Shown here piece by piece: positions 8,385 through 15,863 of a stretch of DNA of 46,510 nucleotides (the stretch's first letter is position 1; each line of letters starts with the position of its first letter). The DNA lies in NCBI GenBank assembly GCA_002898375.1, contig BEIN01000021.1, positions 1 to 46,510 on the forward strand, read 5' to 3'. The position numbers and the translations under genes are program-made. The stretch is from a bacterium HR37 (GTDB lineage: Bacteria > Desulfobacterota_D > UBA1144 > Nemesobacterales > CSP1-2). Below the pieces are notes generated by a model that was given only the letters and a program-made list of their open reading frames with translations, had not been told where the DNA came from and made no database searches.

Positions 8385-8825
8385 ATGAATAAGTTGATAA
8401 CTCTCCTTCTTCTCCTCCTTCTTTCCTGTAAAGGGGAATCGGAGATAAGGCCTGTAGAGATCCACTATGGGGAAGATACCTGTGATAGGTGCAGGATGAT
8501 AATTACCCAGAAGGAGTTTTCTGCCCAGTATGTCCTTGTAGATGGCAGGGCAAAGATATTTGATGACATAGGGTGCATGGTTCATTCCCTGGAGAAGGAA
8601 GGGAAAAAAGTAGCAGCAGTATTTGTAAGGGATTACCACTCAGGTGAGTGGATAGATGGGAAAGAGGCATTCTATATAGGAAGCCATACCATAAAATCAC
8701 CCATGGGATATGGGGTTATTGCTACCAGGGATAGAGAGCGTGCAGAGCAAACCGCACGCCAGAAGGGTGCAAAAGTCTTTAAAGGGCTAGAAGAGGTAAA
8801 GCCCTGGGTGCTTGAGCAAAGGTAG
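8385..8825 (+). CDS. nosL: NosL, copper-binding lipoprotein
   Basis: NosL is a membrane-anchored copper chaperone that delivers Cu(I) for NosZ. The 146-residue protein starts with a lipoprotein signal ending in the lipobox LLSC and carries the metal-binding motif CDRCRM with a downstream Met and Cys (DDIGCMVHS), all typical of the family. It has a good ribosome site (cacggaggttaac) and is the last gene of the nos operon. It meets the CBS gene of the opposite strand 9 bases later. Confidence 0.93.
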   Translation: MNKLITLLLLLLLSCKGESEIRPVEIHYGEDTCDRCRMIITQKEFSAQYVLVDGRAKIFDDIGCMVHSLEKEGKKVAAVFVRDYHSGEWIDGKEAFYIGSHTIKSPMGYGVIATRDRERAEQTARQKGAKVFKGLEEVKPWVLEQR

Positions 8826-8836
8826 GTACTCTACCT
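8820..8836. terminator. Short hairpin between convergent nosL and CBS gene
   Basis: AGGTAG and CTACCT form a perfect 6-bp stem around GTACT, overlapping the nosL stop and the end of the opposing gene. It is short and has no T-run, so it is only a weak bidirectional terminator candidate. Confidence 0.3.
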
Positions 8837-9434
8837 AGCCACATTCCCCACCCTTAGATACGTTAACGCCAAGCTCCCTCTCTTTCAATTTCCTGTTCAG
8901 TTTATCGAAATCACAGTTAACAACCCAGAGGTAAAATACACCGGCTTCCTTTCCCGAAACAAAGGAAAGAACCCTCTCAGAACACATCTGAAAGACCTTT
9001 ATTACCTCAAGCACATCCGTTTCCTTATCGTGTACAAGAACCTTAACCCTAAGCGGTTCCTTCGATAAACCAAAGAGGTTTAGAAACCCATCAAGGATAT
9101 CGGTAACGGTTAAGATTCCAACCAGCCTTCCATCCCTTGAGATAACCGGGAGCGCATTAAACTTCTTATCGCGTATGATACGTGCGGCCTTCTCCAATGT
9201 TGTATCCTCAGATACCGTAATGGGCCTTTGTGTCATTACATCCGCTACCTTAAGCTCAGGACGGAAAAGGGCTAACCTTAGGTCTCTGTCCGTAACTATC
9301 CCTATAAGCCTGCCATCCCTAACCACCGGAAACTGACGAAAGCCGTGTTTTCTTAGCAGGTAAAAAGCATCTCTTACATTTTCTTCCGGTTCTATGGTTA
9401 CCGGATCAGGGGTCATACAGTTTCTAACAAGCAT
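8835..9434 (-). CDS. AcuB-like protein: two CBS domains plus C-terminal ACT-like domain
   Basis: The 199-residue cytoplasmic protein has two CBS motifs (about residues 1-60 with MTPDPVTIEPEENVRDA, and 65-125 with DVMTQRPITVSEDTTLEKA). Such pairs form one Bateman module that binds adenine nucleotides or related ligands. A 65-residue C-terminal part with alternating strands and helices recalls the ACT-like domain of AcuB proteins. ATG 9434 follows gggaggtg; a longer frame to 9491 would cross the sigma-54 promoter at 9473-9488. It is transcribed alone from that promoter, which has the 17-bp repeat (site E) upstream. Target protein unknown. Confidence 0.87.
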   Translation of the reverse strand: MLVRNCMTPDPVTIEPEENVRDAFYLLRKHGFRQFPVVRDGRLIGIVTDRDLRLALFRPELKVADVMTQRPITVSEDTTLEKAARIIRDKKFNALPVISRDGRLVGILTVTDILDGFLNLFGLSKEPLRVKVLVHDKETDVLEVIKVFQMCSERVLSFVSGKEAGVFYLWVVNCDFDKLNRKLKERELGVNVSKGGECG

Positions 9435-9472
9435 CTTCTCTACACCTCCCTTAGTTTTTACTCCAAGGAATG

Positions 9473-9488
9473 TGCAAAAAGGATGCCA
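9473..9488 (-). promoter_or_regulatory. Sigma-54 promoter of the AcuB-like CBS gene
   Basis: Read on the minus strand this is TGGCATCCTTTTTGCA, with GG and GC separated by exactly 10 bases. The predicted start point near 9462 leaves a short leader carrying gggaggtg before the ATG at 9434. Confidence 0.85.
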
Positions 9489-9538
9489 CACACAACCCCT
9501 TCTTATTACTTGGAAATGGAAACCGGCAAAATGCAGTA

Positions 9539-9555
9539 TGTAAGAAAATCTGACA
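9539..9555. promoter_or_regulatory. 17-bp inverted repeat (site E)
   Basis: TGTAAGAAAATCTGACA is a member of the six-copy repeat family. Its centre (9547) is 72 bp upstream of the GC of the sigma-54 promoter at 9473-9488, almost the same spacing as at sites A and C. Confidence 0.7.
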
Positions 9556-9562
9556 GTGAAAC

Positions 9563-10003
9563 TCAGTTATCGTCTTTTTTACAAGTAGATGGCCTGTTAC
9601 CCTGGATCCAGGAAAGAAGGTCTATAAAATCGCCACACTTCTCCCTGAACTCACCATAACACATACAAACACTACCCATATAGTACATACACCTGGGACA
9701 CATCTCCGGAATAATTCCCCTATCCCACTTCAAGGAAGGCCTGCTCTTAGAATGGCCAAAGGACATACCAAAGCTGTATACATACCTGAAATTCGACTCC
9801 GACTGCTCATCATACCTACACCACACACACATCTGCCCACCCACCTCTCTTCTGACACCCTGGTAGAATGGACACATATTCATTCCCTGTTTTGCATGCC
9901 ACCTGGCAACACAGAAAGGACGGCTGATCGGACACCAAAGGGGCTTTATCCAGAATAGCGATTTATCCTCTCTTGGAGACATCCGATACCGTATGTGCAG
10001 CAT
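9563..10003 (-). CDS. Small cysteine-rich protein of unknown function
   Basis: I do not recognise this 146-residue protein. It holds eleven cysteines, grouped as CPISRPFC near residue 24, CVWC near residue 59 and CPRCMYYMGSVCMC near residue 102, and has no signal peptide or membrane segment. The pattern suggests zinc or iron-sulfur binding. Two candidate starts exist (10003 and 9982), neither with a good ribosome site. Upstream, at 10034-10061, are two tandem palindromes that look like an operator. It lies between the AcuB-like gene and sco on the same strand, but the operator and the gap suggest separate control. Confidence 0.6.
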   Translation of the reverse strand: MLHIRYRMSPREDKSLFWIKPLWCPISRPFCVARWHAKQGMNMCPFYQGVRREVGGQMCVWCRYDEQSESNFRYVYSFGMSFGHSKSRPSLKWDRGIIPEMCPRCMYYMGSVCMCYGEFREKCGDFIDLLSWIQGNRPSTCKKDDN

Positions 10004-10033
10004 AAATACAATGATACCACTTTTAGAGTGCTT

Positions 10034-10061
10034 TTTACACCGTAAATTTTTACACTGTAAA
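10034..10061. promoter_or_regulatory. Tandem 13-bp palindromes TTTACACYGTAAA
   Basis: TTTACACCGTAAA (10034-10046) and TTTACACTGTAAA (10049-10061) are two near-identical palindromes 15 bp apart, upstream of the Cys-rich gene and just past the sco stop. The TACA/TGTA core is reminiscent of BlaI/CopY-type operators, though with one spacer base rather than two. They could also fold as a terminator for the cox-sco operon. Confidence 0.5.
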
Positions 10062-10068
10062 AAACATT

Positions 10069-10641
10069 CTACAGAAGTCTTTTTATATCCTTTAAAAGCT
10101 CTTTGGGATCAAACTCGGTACCCTTGTAGTGCTTTCTTATTCTTCCTTCCCTATCCACCAGGCTTATCCTGTCCCTGTGGGTTATAAGATAGCTTAACTC
10201 GCCCCTCTCATCATAGCTCATAGGCCCCCTTATAGCCTCCATCCCTGCAACCTCTATTGTAGAGTAAATAGCATTTTCATCACCCGTTACAAAGAGCCAG
10301 TTCTTTAGATCAAGGTTCATCATCCTGGCATGGTGTTTTAACACCTCAGGGGTATCTCTCAAAGGGTCAAGGGTTATTGAGACAAAATAAACCCTGTCCT
10401 CAAGGTTATTTTCCCTAAGGACTTTCTTAAAGGCATTCATCTTAGCACTTATTATGTGGCATATGTCAGGGCAATGGGTGTATATGTAACTTACAACAAC
10501 CACATTCCCCCTAAGCTGGGAAAACCTAAATTCCTTCCCATTGTGGTCAACAAGTAACGTATCGGGAAACTCACCCTTTATGGGAAGTCTAGAACCACAG
10601 GCAATGAGAAAAAAAAGCAGAATAAATACTATCCTCTTCAT
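10069..10641 (-). CDS. SCO1/SenC family copper chaperone (lipoprotein)
   Basis: The 190-residue protein begins with a lipoprotein signal (LIACGS, lipobox Cys) and has a thioredoxin fold with the SCO copper site CPDIC in YTHCPDICH and a downstream His in ITHRD. SCO proteins load copper into the CuA site of cytochrome oxidase subunit II. It is the last gene of the ba3 oxidase operon, 15 bases after subunit I, which fits that job; a role in NosZ CuA loading is also conceivable. Confidence 0.92.
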   Translation of the reverse strand: MKRIVFILLFFLIACGSRLPIKGEFPDTLLVDHNGKEFRFSQLRGNVVVVSYIYTHCPDICHIISAKMNAFKKVLRENNLEDRVYFVSITLDPLRDTPEVLKHHARMMNLDLKNWLFVTGDENAIYSTIEVAGMEAIRGPMSYDERGELSYLITHRDRISLVDREGRIRKHYKGTEFDPKELLKDIKRLL

Positions 10642-10656
10642 AGCTCCTCCAGATAG

Positions 10657-12291
10657 TTATCTTGGCAAAGGCACGGGAAGACTTGGGCTATATGCAGGTG
10701 AACCAAAAGGCGAAATCTCTAGAACCTGATTCAAAACTGGTGTATAAGCAATGATTATTAACACCACAGCAATACCTATCCACACCTTCCAATTGTCAAG
10801 AACCCTAGGTGCCTCAGCCTCAGTTTGATAAGCTTCCGTTACCGGCAAGCTAAAAGACCTCTCTTTAGACCTTCTTCCCACAAACAATGTACCTAAAAAC
10901 ACCACAAAGAAAAGGAGAGAGCTTGCATAGAGAATAACCCCACCCAGAGCAGATAATTTCTCAAGACGCTCAACAACCTGTGGAAAGCTATACGTTGATA
11001 ACCCCAGGTCTGTTCTTCTTGGAACCCCCATTCTTCCAGCAGCCATGTTTGCAAACGAGAAGATAAGCATTCCGATAAGCCAGGTATAAGACTGCACAAG
11101 TGCCAATCGCCTACCGAAAAGCTCCCTTCCGGAGAGCCTGGGGAGAATAAGGTAGGTAAGCCCCATAAAGGTAAGTGTTACAGCAGAGCCAACTGTGAGA
11201 TGAAAGTGACCAAATATAAAAGAGGTGTTATGAACAACCATGTTTAGATTGTAGGATGCATTTACTATCCCGCTTATGCCACCGAATATAAAAAGAATCA
11301 TGGCAGAGATAAAGGCGGCAAAAACGGGCTCTCCATAGGGAAGCTTTGCCCACCATCCAAAAAGACCACTTCCCCCTCTACTCTTTCCAGCATACTCAAG
11401 AGAAGCTGCCAGATTAAAGGCTGTTAAAAGGCTTGGGAAGGCCACAAGGAAGGTAAAAAACGCATGAAGGGCCTTCCAGTTACTTCCAATTCCGGGGTCC
11501 GCAAACTGGTGATGTGTTCCAACGGGGATAGAAAACAGTATAAAAAGCATAAAGGCAAGCCTTGCCATGGGGTCACTGTAGAGCTTACCACCCGCTATCC
11601 TTGGCATAATTGTGTACCAGGCCAGATAAGCCGGAAGAAGCCAGAAGTAAACAAGTGGATGCCCAAAGTACCAGAAAAGGGTTCTTGCAAGAAGTGGGTT
11701 TGTTTCCTTTACCCAGCCCAGAGACCAGGGTATAAGCAGAAAAAGAACCTCTGCCGCAACACCTATGGTTGCAATAAACCACACTATATAGGTGGTGGCT
11801 GTAGCTATAAACATAAGAGGCACTCTGGCCTCGGGGTTTTCTCTTCTCCAGGCAAGGTAGGTTCTTAGGACAACAAGGGCAGCAATCCAGGAGCCTACGA
11901 CCACCAGCGTAAGGCCTATGTAAAAGCTCGGGTGTGCCATAAGGGGAGGGTAAAAGGTATAGAGCACACTTGCCCTTCCCGTAAGGATTGGTACCGCAGC
12001 AAGAACGGTTCCAGCAAGAAGGACTACAAAACCAAACCATGCAAGGGCATAACTCCTAAGCGGTCTCTTCAGAGAGTTTTCGGTGGTTAAATAGAGAAAG
12101 CCCGCTATAAAAAAGGTGGTAAACACAAGTGCATTAAGGACTCCATGAAGGGTTAATCCCTGGTAGTAATCGTACTTTGCCCATATACCCGCTCTGGCCA
12201 GAGATTGTCTCAAACCAAAGAAAAGACCAACAAACAGGGCAGCAAATCCAACATACCAGTGCCAAAGTGTTAAAGACCTTATCTTTCCCAT
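10657..12291 (-). CDS. cbaA: ba3-type cytochrome c oxidase subunit I
   Basis: This 544-residue protein has about 13 membrane segments and is the haem-copper catalytic subunit that reduces O2 and pumps protons. It resembles the Thermus ba3 enzyme closely: the YFWLLPAYLAWYTIMPR segment, PVGTHHQFADPG with the CuB histidine pair, and VHNTSFIFGHFHLTVG with the haem ligands near the C-terminus. This is a type B oxidase, a high-affinity class, which fits life at low oxygen beside N2O reduction. It follows subunit II by 16 bases and precedes sco. Confidence 0.95.
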   Translation of the reverse strand: MGKIRSLTLWHWYVGFAALFVGLFFGLRQSLARAGIWAKYDYYQGLTLHGVLNALVFTTFFIAGFLYLTTENSLKRPLRSYALAWFGFVVLLAGTVLAAVPILTGRASVLYTFYPPLMAHPSFYIGLTLVVVGSWIAALVVLRTYLAWRRENPEARVPLMFIATATTYIVWFIATIGVAAEVLFLLIPWSLGWVKETNPLLARTLFWYFGHPLVYFWLLPAYLAWYTIMPRIAGGKLYSDPMARLAFMLFILFSIPVGTHHQFADPGIGSNWKALHAFFTFLVAFPSLLTAFNLAASLEYAGKSRGGSGLFGWWAKLPYGEPVFAAFISAMILFIFGGISGIVNASYNLNMVVHNTSFIFGHFHLTVGSAVTLTFMGLTYLILPRLSGRELFGRRLALVQSYTWLIGMLIFSFANMAAGRMGVPRRTDLGLSTYSFPQVVERLEKLSALGGVILYASSLLFFVVFLGTLFVGRRSKERSFSLPVTEAYQTEAEAPRVLDNWKVWIGIAVVLIIIAYTPVLNQVLEISPFGSPAYSPSLPVPLPR

Positions 12292-12307
12292 GTTCAGCTC
12301 TCCTCCC

Positions 12308-12766
12308 TTACTGAATAACGTTTATCTTTGCATACATACCCTGATGGCCTATGCCACAGTACTCATGACACACCATTAGATACTCACCGGGTCTCTCAAA
12401 CGTTGTCTGAACCCTTCCCACAACACCCGGTATCGCCATTATGTTTATGTTCTTCTCTGGAATCTTTATACCGTGTACAACATCCCCACTTGTTACAAAG
12501 AAGGTTACCTTTGAACCAGCAGGTATGGTGATCTCGTTTTTTCCAGTTCCCATATCGAAATACCACATCCTTGCCACAACCTGAACCTCGTAGGTTTTTG
12601 GAGCGGTCTCTATAAACGCCCCCTTACTAAACGGTCTTGTTACAACCTCGCAGGTAGGAACCTTTACGCCCCAGACAAAGTTGGCATAGGCTATAGCAAG
12701 TATAAAAGCCCCAAGCAGTATTCCCCCAACGATCATGGCAAACTTCTCAAAAGGGTCTATCCTCAT
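12308..12766 (-). CDS. cbaB: ba3-type cytochrome c oxidase subunit II (CuA)
   Basis: The 152-residue protein has one N-terminal membrane anchor (about residues 10-32) and a cupredoxin domain with the CuA ligands in VVHGIKI and MVCHEYCGIGHQGM. It accepts electrons from cytochrome c and passes them to subunit I. The short form with a single anchor is typical of ba3 oxidases. It begins 3 bases after the tiny subunit IIa gene, whose last codons contain its ribosome site aggaggt. Confidence 0.94.
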   Translation of the reverse strand: MRIDPFEKFAMIVGGILLGAFILAIAYANFVWGVKVPTCEVVTRPFSKGAFIETAPKTYEVQVVARMWYFDMGTGKNEITIPAGSKVTFFVTSGDVVHGIKIPEKNINIMAIPGVVGRVQTTFERPGEYLMVCHEYCGIGHQGMYAKINVIQ

Positions 12767-12769
12767 ATC

Positions 12770-12886
12770 TTATCTACCTCCTGCCAGGTTTATCAGATAC
12801 ACGGAAAACCACATAAAGGCAAAGACAATTATCATTAGCACAAAGAAAGCGACTGCTCCTACCGGTTTAAAATCCTTCTTCTCCAT
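12770..12886 (-). CDS. cbaD: ba3 oxidase subunit IIa, single-span peptide of 38 residues
   Basis: A 38-residue frame starts MEKKDFKPVGAVAFF and consists of a charged N-terminus plus one membrane helix ending in NLAGGR. Its ribosome site (ctggaggtaacc) is good. In Thermus the ba3 oxidase has a third subunit, IIa, of 34 residues with one helix, encoded just ahead of subunit II. Size, topology and position all agree here. Its stop codon lies 3 bases from the subunit II start. Confidence 0.85.
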   Translation of the reverse strand: MEKKDFKPVGAVAFFVLMIIVFAFMWFSVYLINLAGGR

Positions 12887-12910
12887 GGTTACCTCCAGTC
12901 TTTTAGTCTC

Positions 12911-13564
12911 TTAGAATCTAAAGCCAACCCTACCTCCAAATGTGGCAAAAGCACCGTTGTCTCTGTCCACCCAGTTAAAGCGACCTTCTGCACCCACAAA
13001 GACCTTCTCCGTTAGGTTAATATCCACTCCCCCACCCATATGGAGGCCAAGCTCGGCATTTCCCTGACCGGATGGAAAACCCCTCTCCCTAAGGGGATCA
13101 GGCTGAGGAGCTATACCACCCACAACATCACCCGGATCACTATCGTTTAGGAAGATATCTATTCCGGGACCGGCAACCACAAACGGTTGGATAATGGGAG
13201 AGGCAAGAAGCTTGTACTTAAGCCCAAGAACTATGGTAACGGTGGTAAGGTCAACGTTTACCTGGGTGGGAAGTGCTCCTGGCACCAGTGCATTTACAGT
13301 TGGCTCAAATGTAAAATCATCGTCGTTTTTTGCAAGCCCAATGTTAACCAAACCCAAAAGCCTGCCAGGTCCAATCTCAAGAAGGGGGATACCGATTTCA
13401 CCTGCAAGATACCATCCTGCATCGGTTTTAAATGGCCCAACCTGTGATCCCACAATGAGCGCAAACTCTCCACCCATACCCTCCTCAGAAACCCCTGTAC
13501 CCTCCCACATCAGGAAAGAAACCAAACCAAATATGGCAACAAAGAGAATCCTTACCCTTTTCAT
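12911..13564 (-). CDS. Outer-membrane beta-barrel protein
   Basis: The 217-residue protein has a signal peptide (about residues 1-26), no cysteines after it, alternating hydrophobic strands, and a C-terminal strand ending in ...GGRVGFRF, with the terminal Phe typical of outer-membrane barrels. It resembles small eight-stranded barrels (OmpW/opacity type), with no specific match claimed. The gene is the first after the sigma-54 promoter at 13606-13621 and ends 24 bases before the oxidase subunit IIa gene, so barrel, oxidase and SCO probably share one transcript. Confidence 0.85.
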   Translation of the reverse strand: MKRVRILFVAIFGLVSFLMWEGTGVSEEGMGGEFALIVGSQVGPFKTDAGWYLAGEIGIPLLEIGPGRLLGLVNIGLAKNDDDFTFEPTVNALVPGALPTQVNVDLTTVTIVLGLKYKLLASPIIQPFVVAGPGIDIFLNDSDPGDVVGGIAPQPDPLRERGFPSGQGNAELGLHMGGGVDINLTEKVFVGAEGRFNWVDRDNGAFATFGGRVGFRF

Positions 13565-13605
13565 TCCTCTCCATACCTCCTTTCGGTTTTTGGGCCATCT
13601 TGGTA

Positions 13606-13621
13606 TGCAATAAGAATGCCA
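13606..13621 (-). promoter_or_regulatory. Sigma-54 promoter of the OMP-ba3 oxidase-SCO operon
   Basis: The minus strand reads TGGCATTCTTATTGCA, GG and GC 10 bases apart. The predicted start near 13595 leaves a leader with aaaggaggtatgg ahead of the barrel gene start at 13564. Confidence 0.85.
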
Positions 13622-13682
13622 TTTAAAAGTGCATATACTTTCAGGTAAAAACCTTTACCATCCTGTTAGGTAAGGTGTCAGA

Positions 13683-13699
13683 TGTCAAAAATTCTGACA
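13683..13699. promoter_or_regulatory. 17-bp inverted repeat (site B) with an extra outer half-site
   Basis: TGTCAAAAATTCTGACA has its centre 83 bp upstream of the GC of the promoter at 13606-13621. An extra half-site TGTCAGA precedes it at 13676, so the outer arms GGTGTCAGA and TCTGACACC also pair perfectly over 9 bp. Three half-sites are therefore present, enough for more than one dimer. Confidence 0.75.
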
Positions 13700-13782
13700 C
13701 CCCAAGACGTCATTATTGTAGGTTAACCCGAATTCACTTATACTTTGGGGAACACAGTACCTGTTTAACCCGACGAGGTAGC

Positions 13783-14541
13783 ATGTACGGCTGGGAAAAC
13801 ACAGTCCTTCAGGTCTTTACAGTAGCACTCCTTACAGACCTTGCAACGGGCCTTGGGGTATTGCCCTTTGTGTTTGTTAAAAACAACATGTCAAAGAGAT
13901 GGCAGGGAATAGCTTCGGCCGTTGCGGGTGGAATGATGATCTCTGCCTCTGTATTTAGCCTTGCAAACGAAGCAATAGTGCACGGAAGCGTTTTAGAAGC
14001 TGTAGCAGGGATGCTTGCAGGGGCACTTTTCTTCACACAGGTTGCAAACAGAGTGGAAAATAACAACTGGCAGATTGGAAACCTAAGTGCATCTGACTCC
14101 AAACAGGCAATACTTATACTTACCGCAATGTTCATACACAGCATCCCAGAGGGGGTAGCAATAGGGGTAGGATATGCAACAGGGGACTTAAGGTTTGGAA
14201 TCCTTCTTGCACTGGCAATAGCCGTTCACAACATCCCTGAGGGGATAGCCATCACCCTGCCCCTCTACACCAGAGGTATATCCCTGTGGAAGTGTTCGTG
14301 GTTTGCAATCCTTACAAGCGTTCCACAACCTGTCCTTGCCGTTCCGTCCTTTCTGCTTGTATCGGTGTTTAAGGTTCTTCTTCCCTTCGGGCTTGGGTTT
14401 GCAGGTGGTGCAATGATTTACCTGGTGGTATCGGAACTCATACCAAACAGCCTCTCCGGGTGCTCAAAAGAAGAGACTGCCTGGGGAGTCATGGTAGGGC
14501 TTGTTCTCATGCTGCTTATCACCTCAGGATTGGGTCTTTAA
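13783..14541 (+). CDS. ZIP family metal transporter
   Basis: The product (252 residues from ATG 13783) is a membrane protein of about seven to eight segments. It carries both metal-site motifs of bacterial ZIP proteins, HSIPEGVAIG and HNIPEGIAI, so uptake of zinc or another divalent metal into the cytoplasm is expected. A longer frame to 13675 would include the repeat at 13683 and lacks a ribosome site, whereas 13783 follows cgaggtagc. No sigma-54 element was seen on this strand. It ends 9 bases from the convergent CBS gene. Confidence 0.88.
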   Translation: MYGWENTVLQVFTVALLTDLATGLGVLPFVFVKNNMSKRWQGIASAVAGGMMISASVFSLANEAIVHGSVLEAVAGMLAGALFFTQVANRVENNNWQIGNLSASDSKQAILILTAMFIHSIPEGVAIGVGYATGDLRFGILLALAIAVHNIPEGIAITLPLYTRGISLWKCSWFAILTSVPQPVLAVPSFLLVSVFKVLLPFGLGFAGGAMIYLVVSELIPNSLSGCSKEETAWGVMVGLVLMLLITSGLGL

Positions 14542-14550
14542 GCAAAAGAG

Positions 14551-14970
14551 CTAGCCCTTTTCGTGCCTGCTCAGGGTAACAAAAGCCCCCAGTATATCGG
14601 ATGTGGTTATGATTCCACACAGCTTGCCGTCTTTTGAGATAACCGGAAGCCCGTTTATCCTGTGCCTTAGAAGAAGGGCCGCAGCCTCTTCAACAGGGGT
14701 ATCCTCGGAAACGGTTATAACCTCCATCGTCATTATATCACCCACACTGAGTTTCCCCTTAAGCCTGTAAACCTCTTCAAGTGAGGGCTCCGGGTGTTCC
14801 AGGGATGTTTTACCAAAGTCCTTCTCGGCCACAATACCAACCAACACCCCATCCTTTACAACAGGCAGTTGTCTTATCCTGTGCTTCCTAAGCAGCAAGA
14901 AGGCATCCTTTATGCTCATCTCGGGTTCCACGGTTATTACGTTTCTCTTCATCCAGTGTTTTACAAGCAC
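14551..14970 (-). CDS. CBS-domain pair protein (last gene of its operon)
   Basis: The 139-residue protein is a bare Bateman module: CBS 1 at about residues 1-60 (KRNVITVEPEMSIKDAFLLL), CBS 2 at 73-135 (GDIMTMEVITVSEDTPVEEA). It is most like the AcuB-like gene at 8835 in its first half but lacks the C-terminal domain. Modules like this sense adenine nucleotides or other ligands. It is the third gene of the operon that starts at 15729. Confidence 0.85.
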   Translation of the reverse strand: MLVKHWMKRNVITVEPEMSIKDAFLLLRKHRIRQLPVVKDGVLVGIVAEKDFGKTSLEHPEPSLEEVYRLKGKLSVGDIMTMEVITVSEDTPVEEAAALLLRHRINGLPVISKDGKLCGIITTSDILGAFVTLSRHEKG

Positions 14971-14985
14971 CTTGCACCTTCCTCT

Positions 14986-15252
14986 TTACTTTCTGAGGAT
15001 CTCAGACACCGTTAGAGATGAAACAGGGGAAATAGAAGAGGTACATTTTAACATCCCTGGCTCAAGAAACTTAACTATGCTTTCGTAGCTTTCCGTCTCC
15101 ACTATATAGATTATCTTGTGGGAGCCGTGCTCTACATACACATCCTTTAACTTGAGCCCATCAACGTTCTCATTTATAAATACCTTCCTAAACCCTCCTA
15201 TGTCCTTTGGACAATCCTGGGGGTTATGTGTTTGTGTTATTAAAAACAACAT
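14986..15252 (-). CDS. Small DUF3303-like protein (ferredoxin-like dimeric barrel fold)
   Basis: The 88-residue protein starts MLFLITQTHNPQDCPKD, a pattern I associate with DUF3303-type small alpha/beta proteins, and contains a ...FLEPGMLKCTSSISPV segment near the C-terminus. Function is unknown. It lies between two CBS genes with gaps of 15 and 21 bases, so it is co-transcribed with them from the sigma-54 promoter at 15766. Confidence 0.7.
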   Translation of the reverse strand: MLFLITQTHNPQDCPKDIGGFRKVFINENVDGLKLKDVYVEHGSHKIIYIVETESYESIVKFLEPGMLKCTSSISPVSSLTVSEILRK

Positions 15253-15273
15253 GATTTCCCTCCTTGCACTGTA

Positions 15274-15729
15274 CTAAAAAACCTTTGAAGTACTGCCCAG
15301 AACAGAAGCAAGATTGGAAAGCTCGGTAGCAACAACCACCACTATATCGTCAACCGATACGATGCCAACAAGCTTTTCTCCCCTAACAACTGGAACCCTT
15401 CTTATTGAGTTCCTGGCAAGAACCTCCAGTATGTCAAAAACATCCTCGTCTTCATCCACCGTAACCAGCTCCCTGCTTATCGGTTTTCTTAGCATAAGCT
15501 CTCCTACCGTCATCTCCTCCGGGTTCTTACGGTCAGCCACAGCAGAAACCACAATATCCCTGTCAGTTATTATGCCTATGGGCCTTCTCTCTTCATCCAC
15601 AACAACCACCGAACCCACATCCTCATTCCTCATAAGGATGGCAGCCTCCGTTACCGGGATAAGAGGAGAGACCGTTACAACCTCTGTTCTCATGATCTCC
15701 TTTGCACACATTGTTCTTTTTCCCTTCAT
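15274..15729 (-). CDS. CBS-domain pair protein (first gene of its operon)
   Basis: The 151-residue protein consists of two CBS motifs: residues about 8-65 (AKEIMRTEVVTVSPLIPVTEA, then GIITDRDIV) and 75-135 (GELMLRKPISRELVTVDEDED, then GIVSVDDIV). It is of the short type that acts as a regulatory subunit. The start has ggaggtatagagggtt upstream. It heads the operon CBS, DUF3303-like, CBS and lies behind a sigma-54 promoter and site D. Confidence 0.86.
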   Translation of the reverse strand: MKGKRTMCAKEIMRTEVVTVSPLIPVTEAAILMRNEDVGSVVVVDEERRPIGIITDRDIVVSAVADRKNPEEMTVGELMLRKPISRELVTVDEDEDVFDILEVLARNSIRRVPVVRGEKLVGIVSVDDIVVVVATELSNLASVLGSTSKVF

Positions 15730-15765
15730 AACCCTCTATACCTCCGGGCATCTACTTGGTGCTTT

Positions 15766-15781
15766 TGCAATTAGCATACCG
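15766..15781 (-). promoter_or_regulatory. Sigma-54 promoter of the CBS/DUF3303-like/CBS operon
   Basis: The minus strand reads CGGTATGCTAATTGCA. GG and GC are 10 bases apart and the TTGCA box is perfect; the -24 box is CGGTAT rather than TGGCAT, making it weaker than the others. The start would be near 15755, 26 bases before the ATG. Confidence 0.72.
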
Positions 15782-15863
15782 TTTAACCCACGCATACAAC
15801 ATCCTGTGATTACTGAGATTTTACACAAGATGGTTTAAAGGCACTCAAGTGTCCTGTGTCTGG

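Noticed and set aside
9752-9958. Plus-strand frame opposite the Cys-rich protein gene
   Set aside because: No family features; the minus-strand frame has an ordered cysteine pattern and fits the local gene direction better.
15314-15838. Plus-strand frame of 174 codons opposite the CBS gene
   Set aside because: Ser/Thr-rich low-complexity translation, antisense to a clear CBS-pair gene, and no ribosome site; it is a shadow of the real gene.
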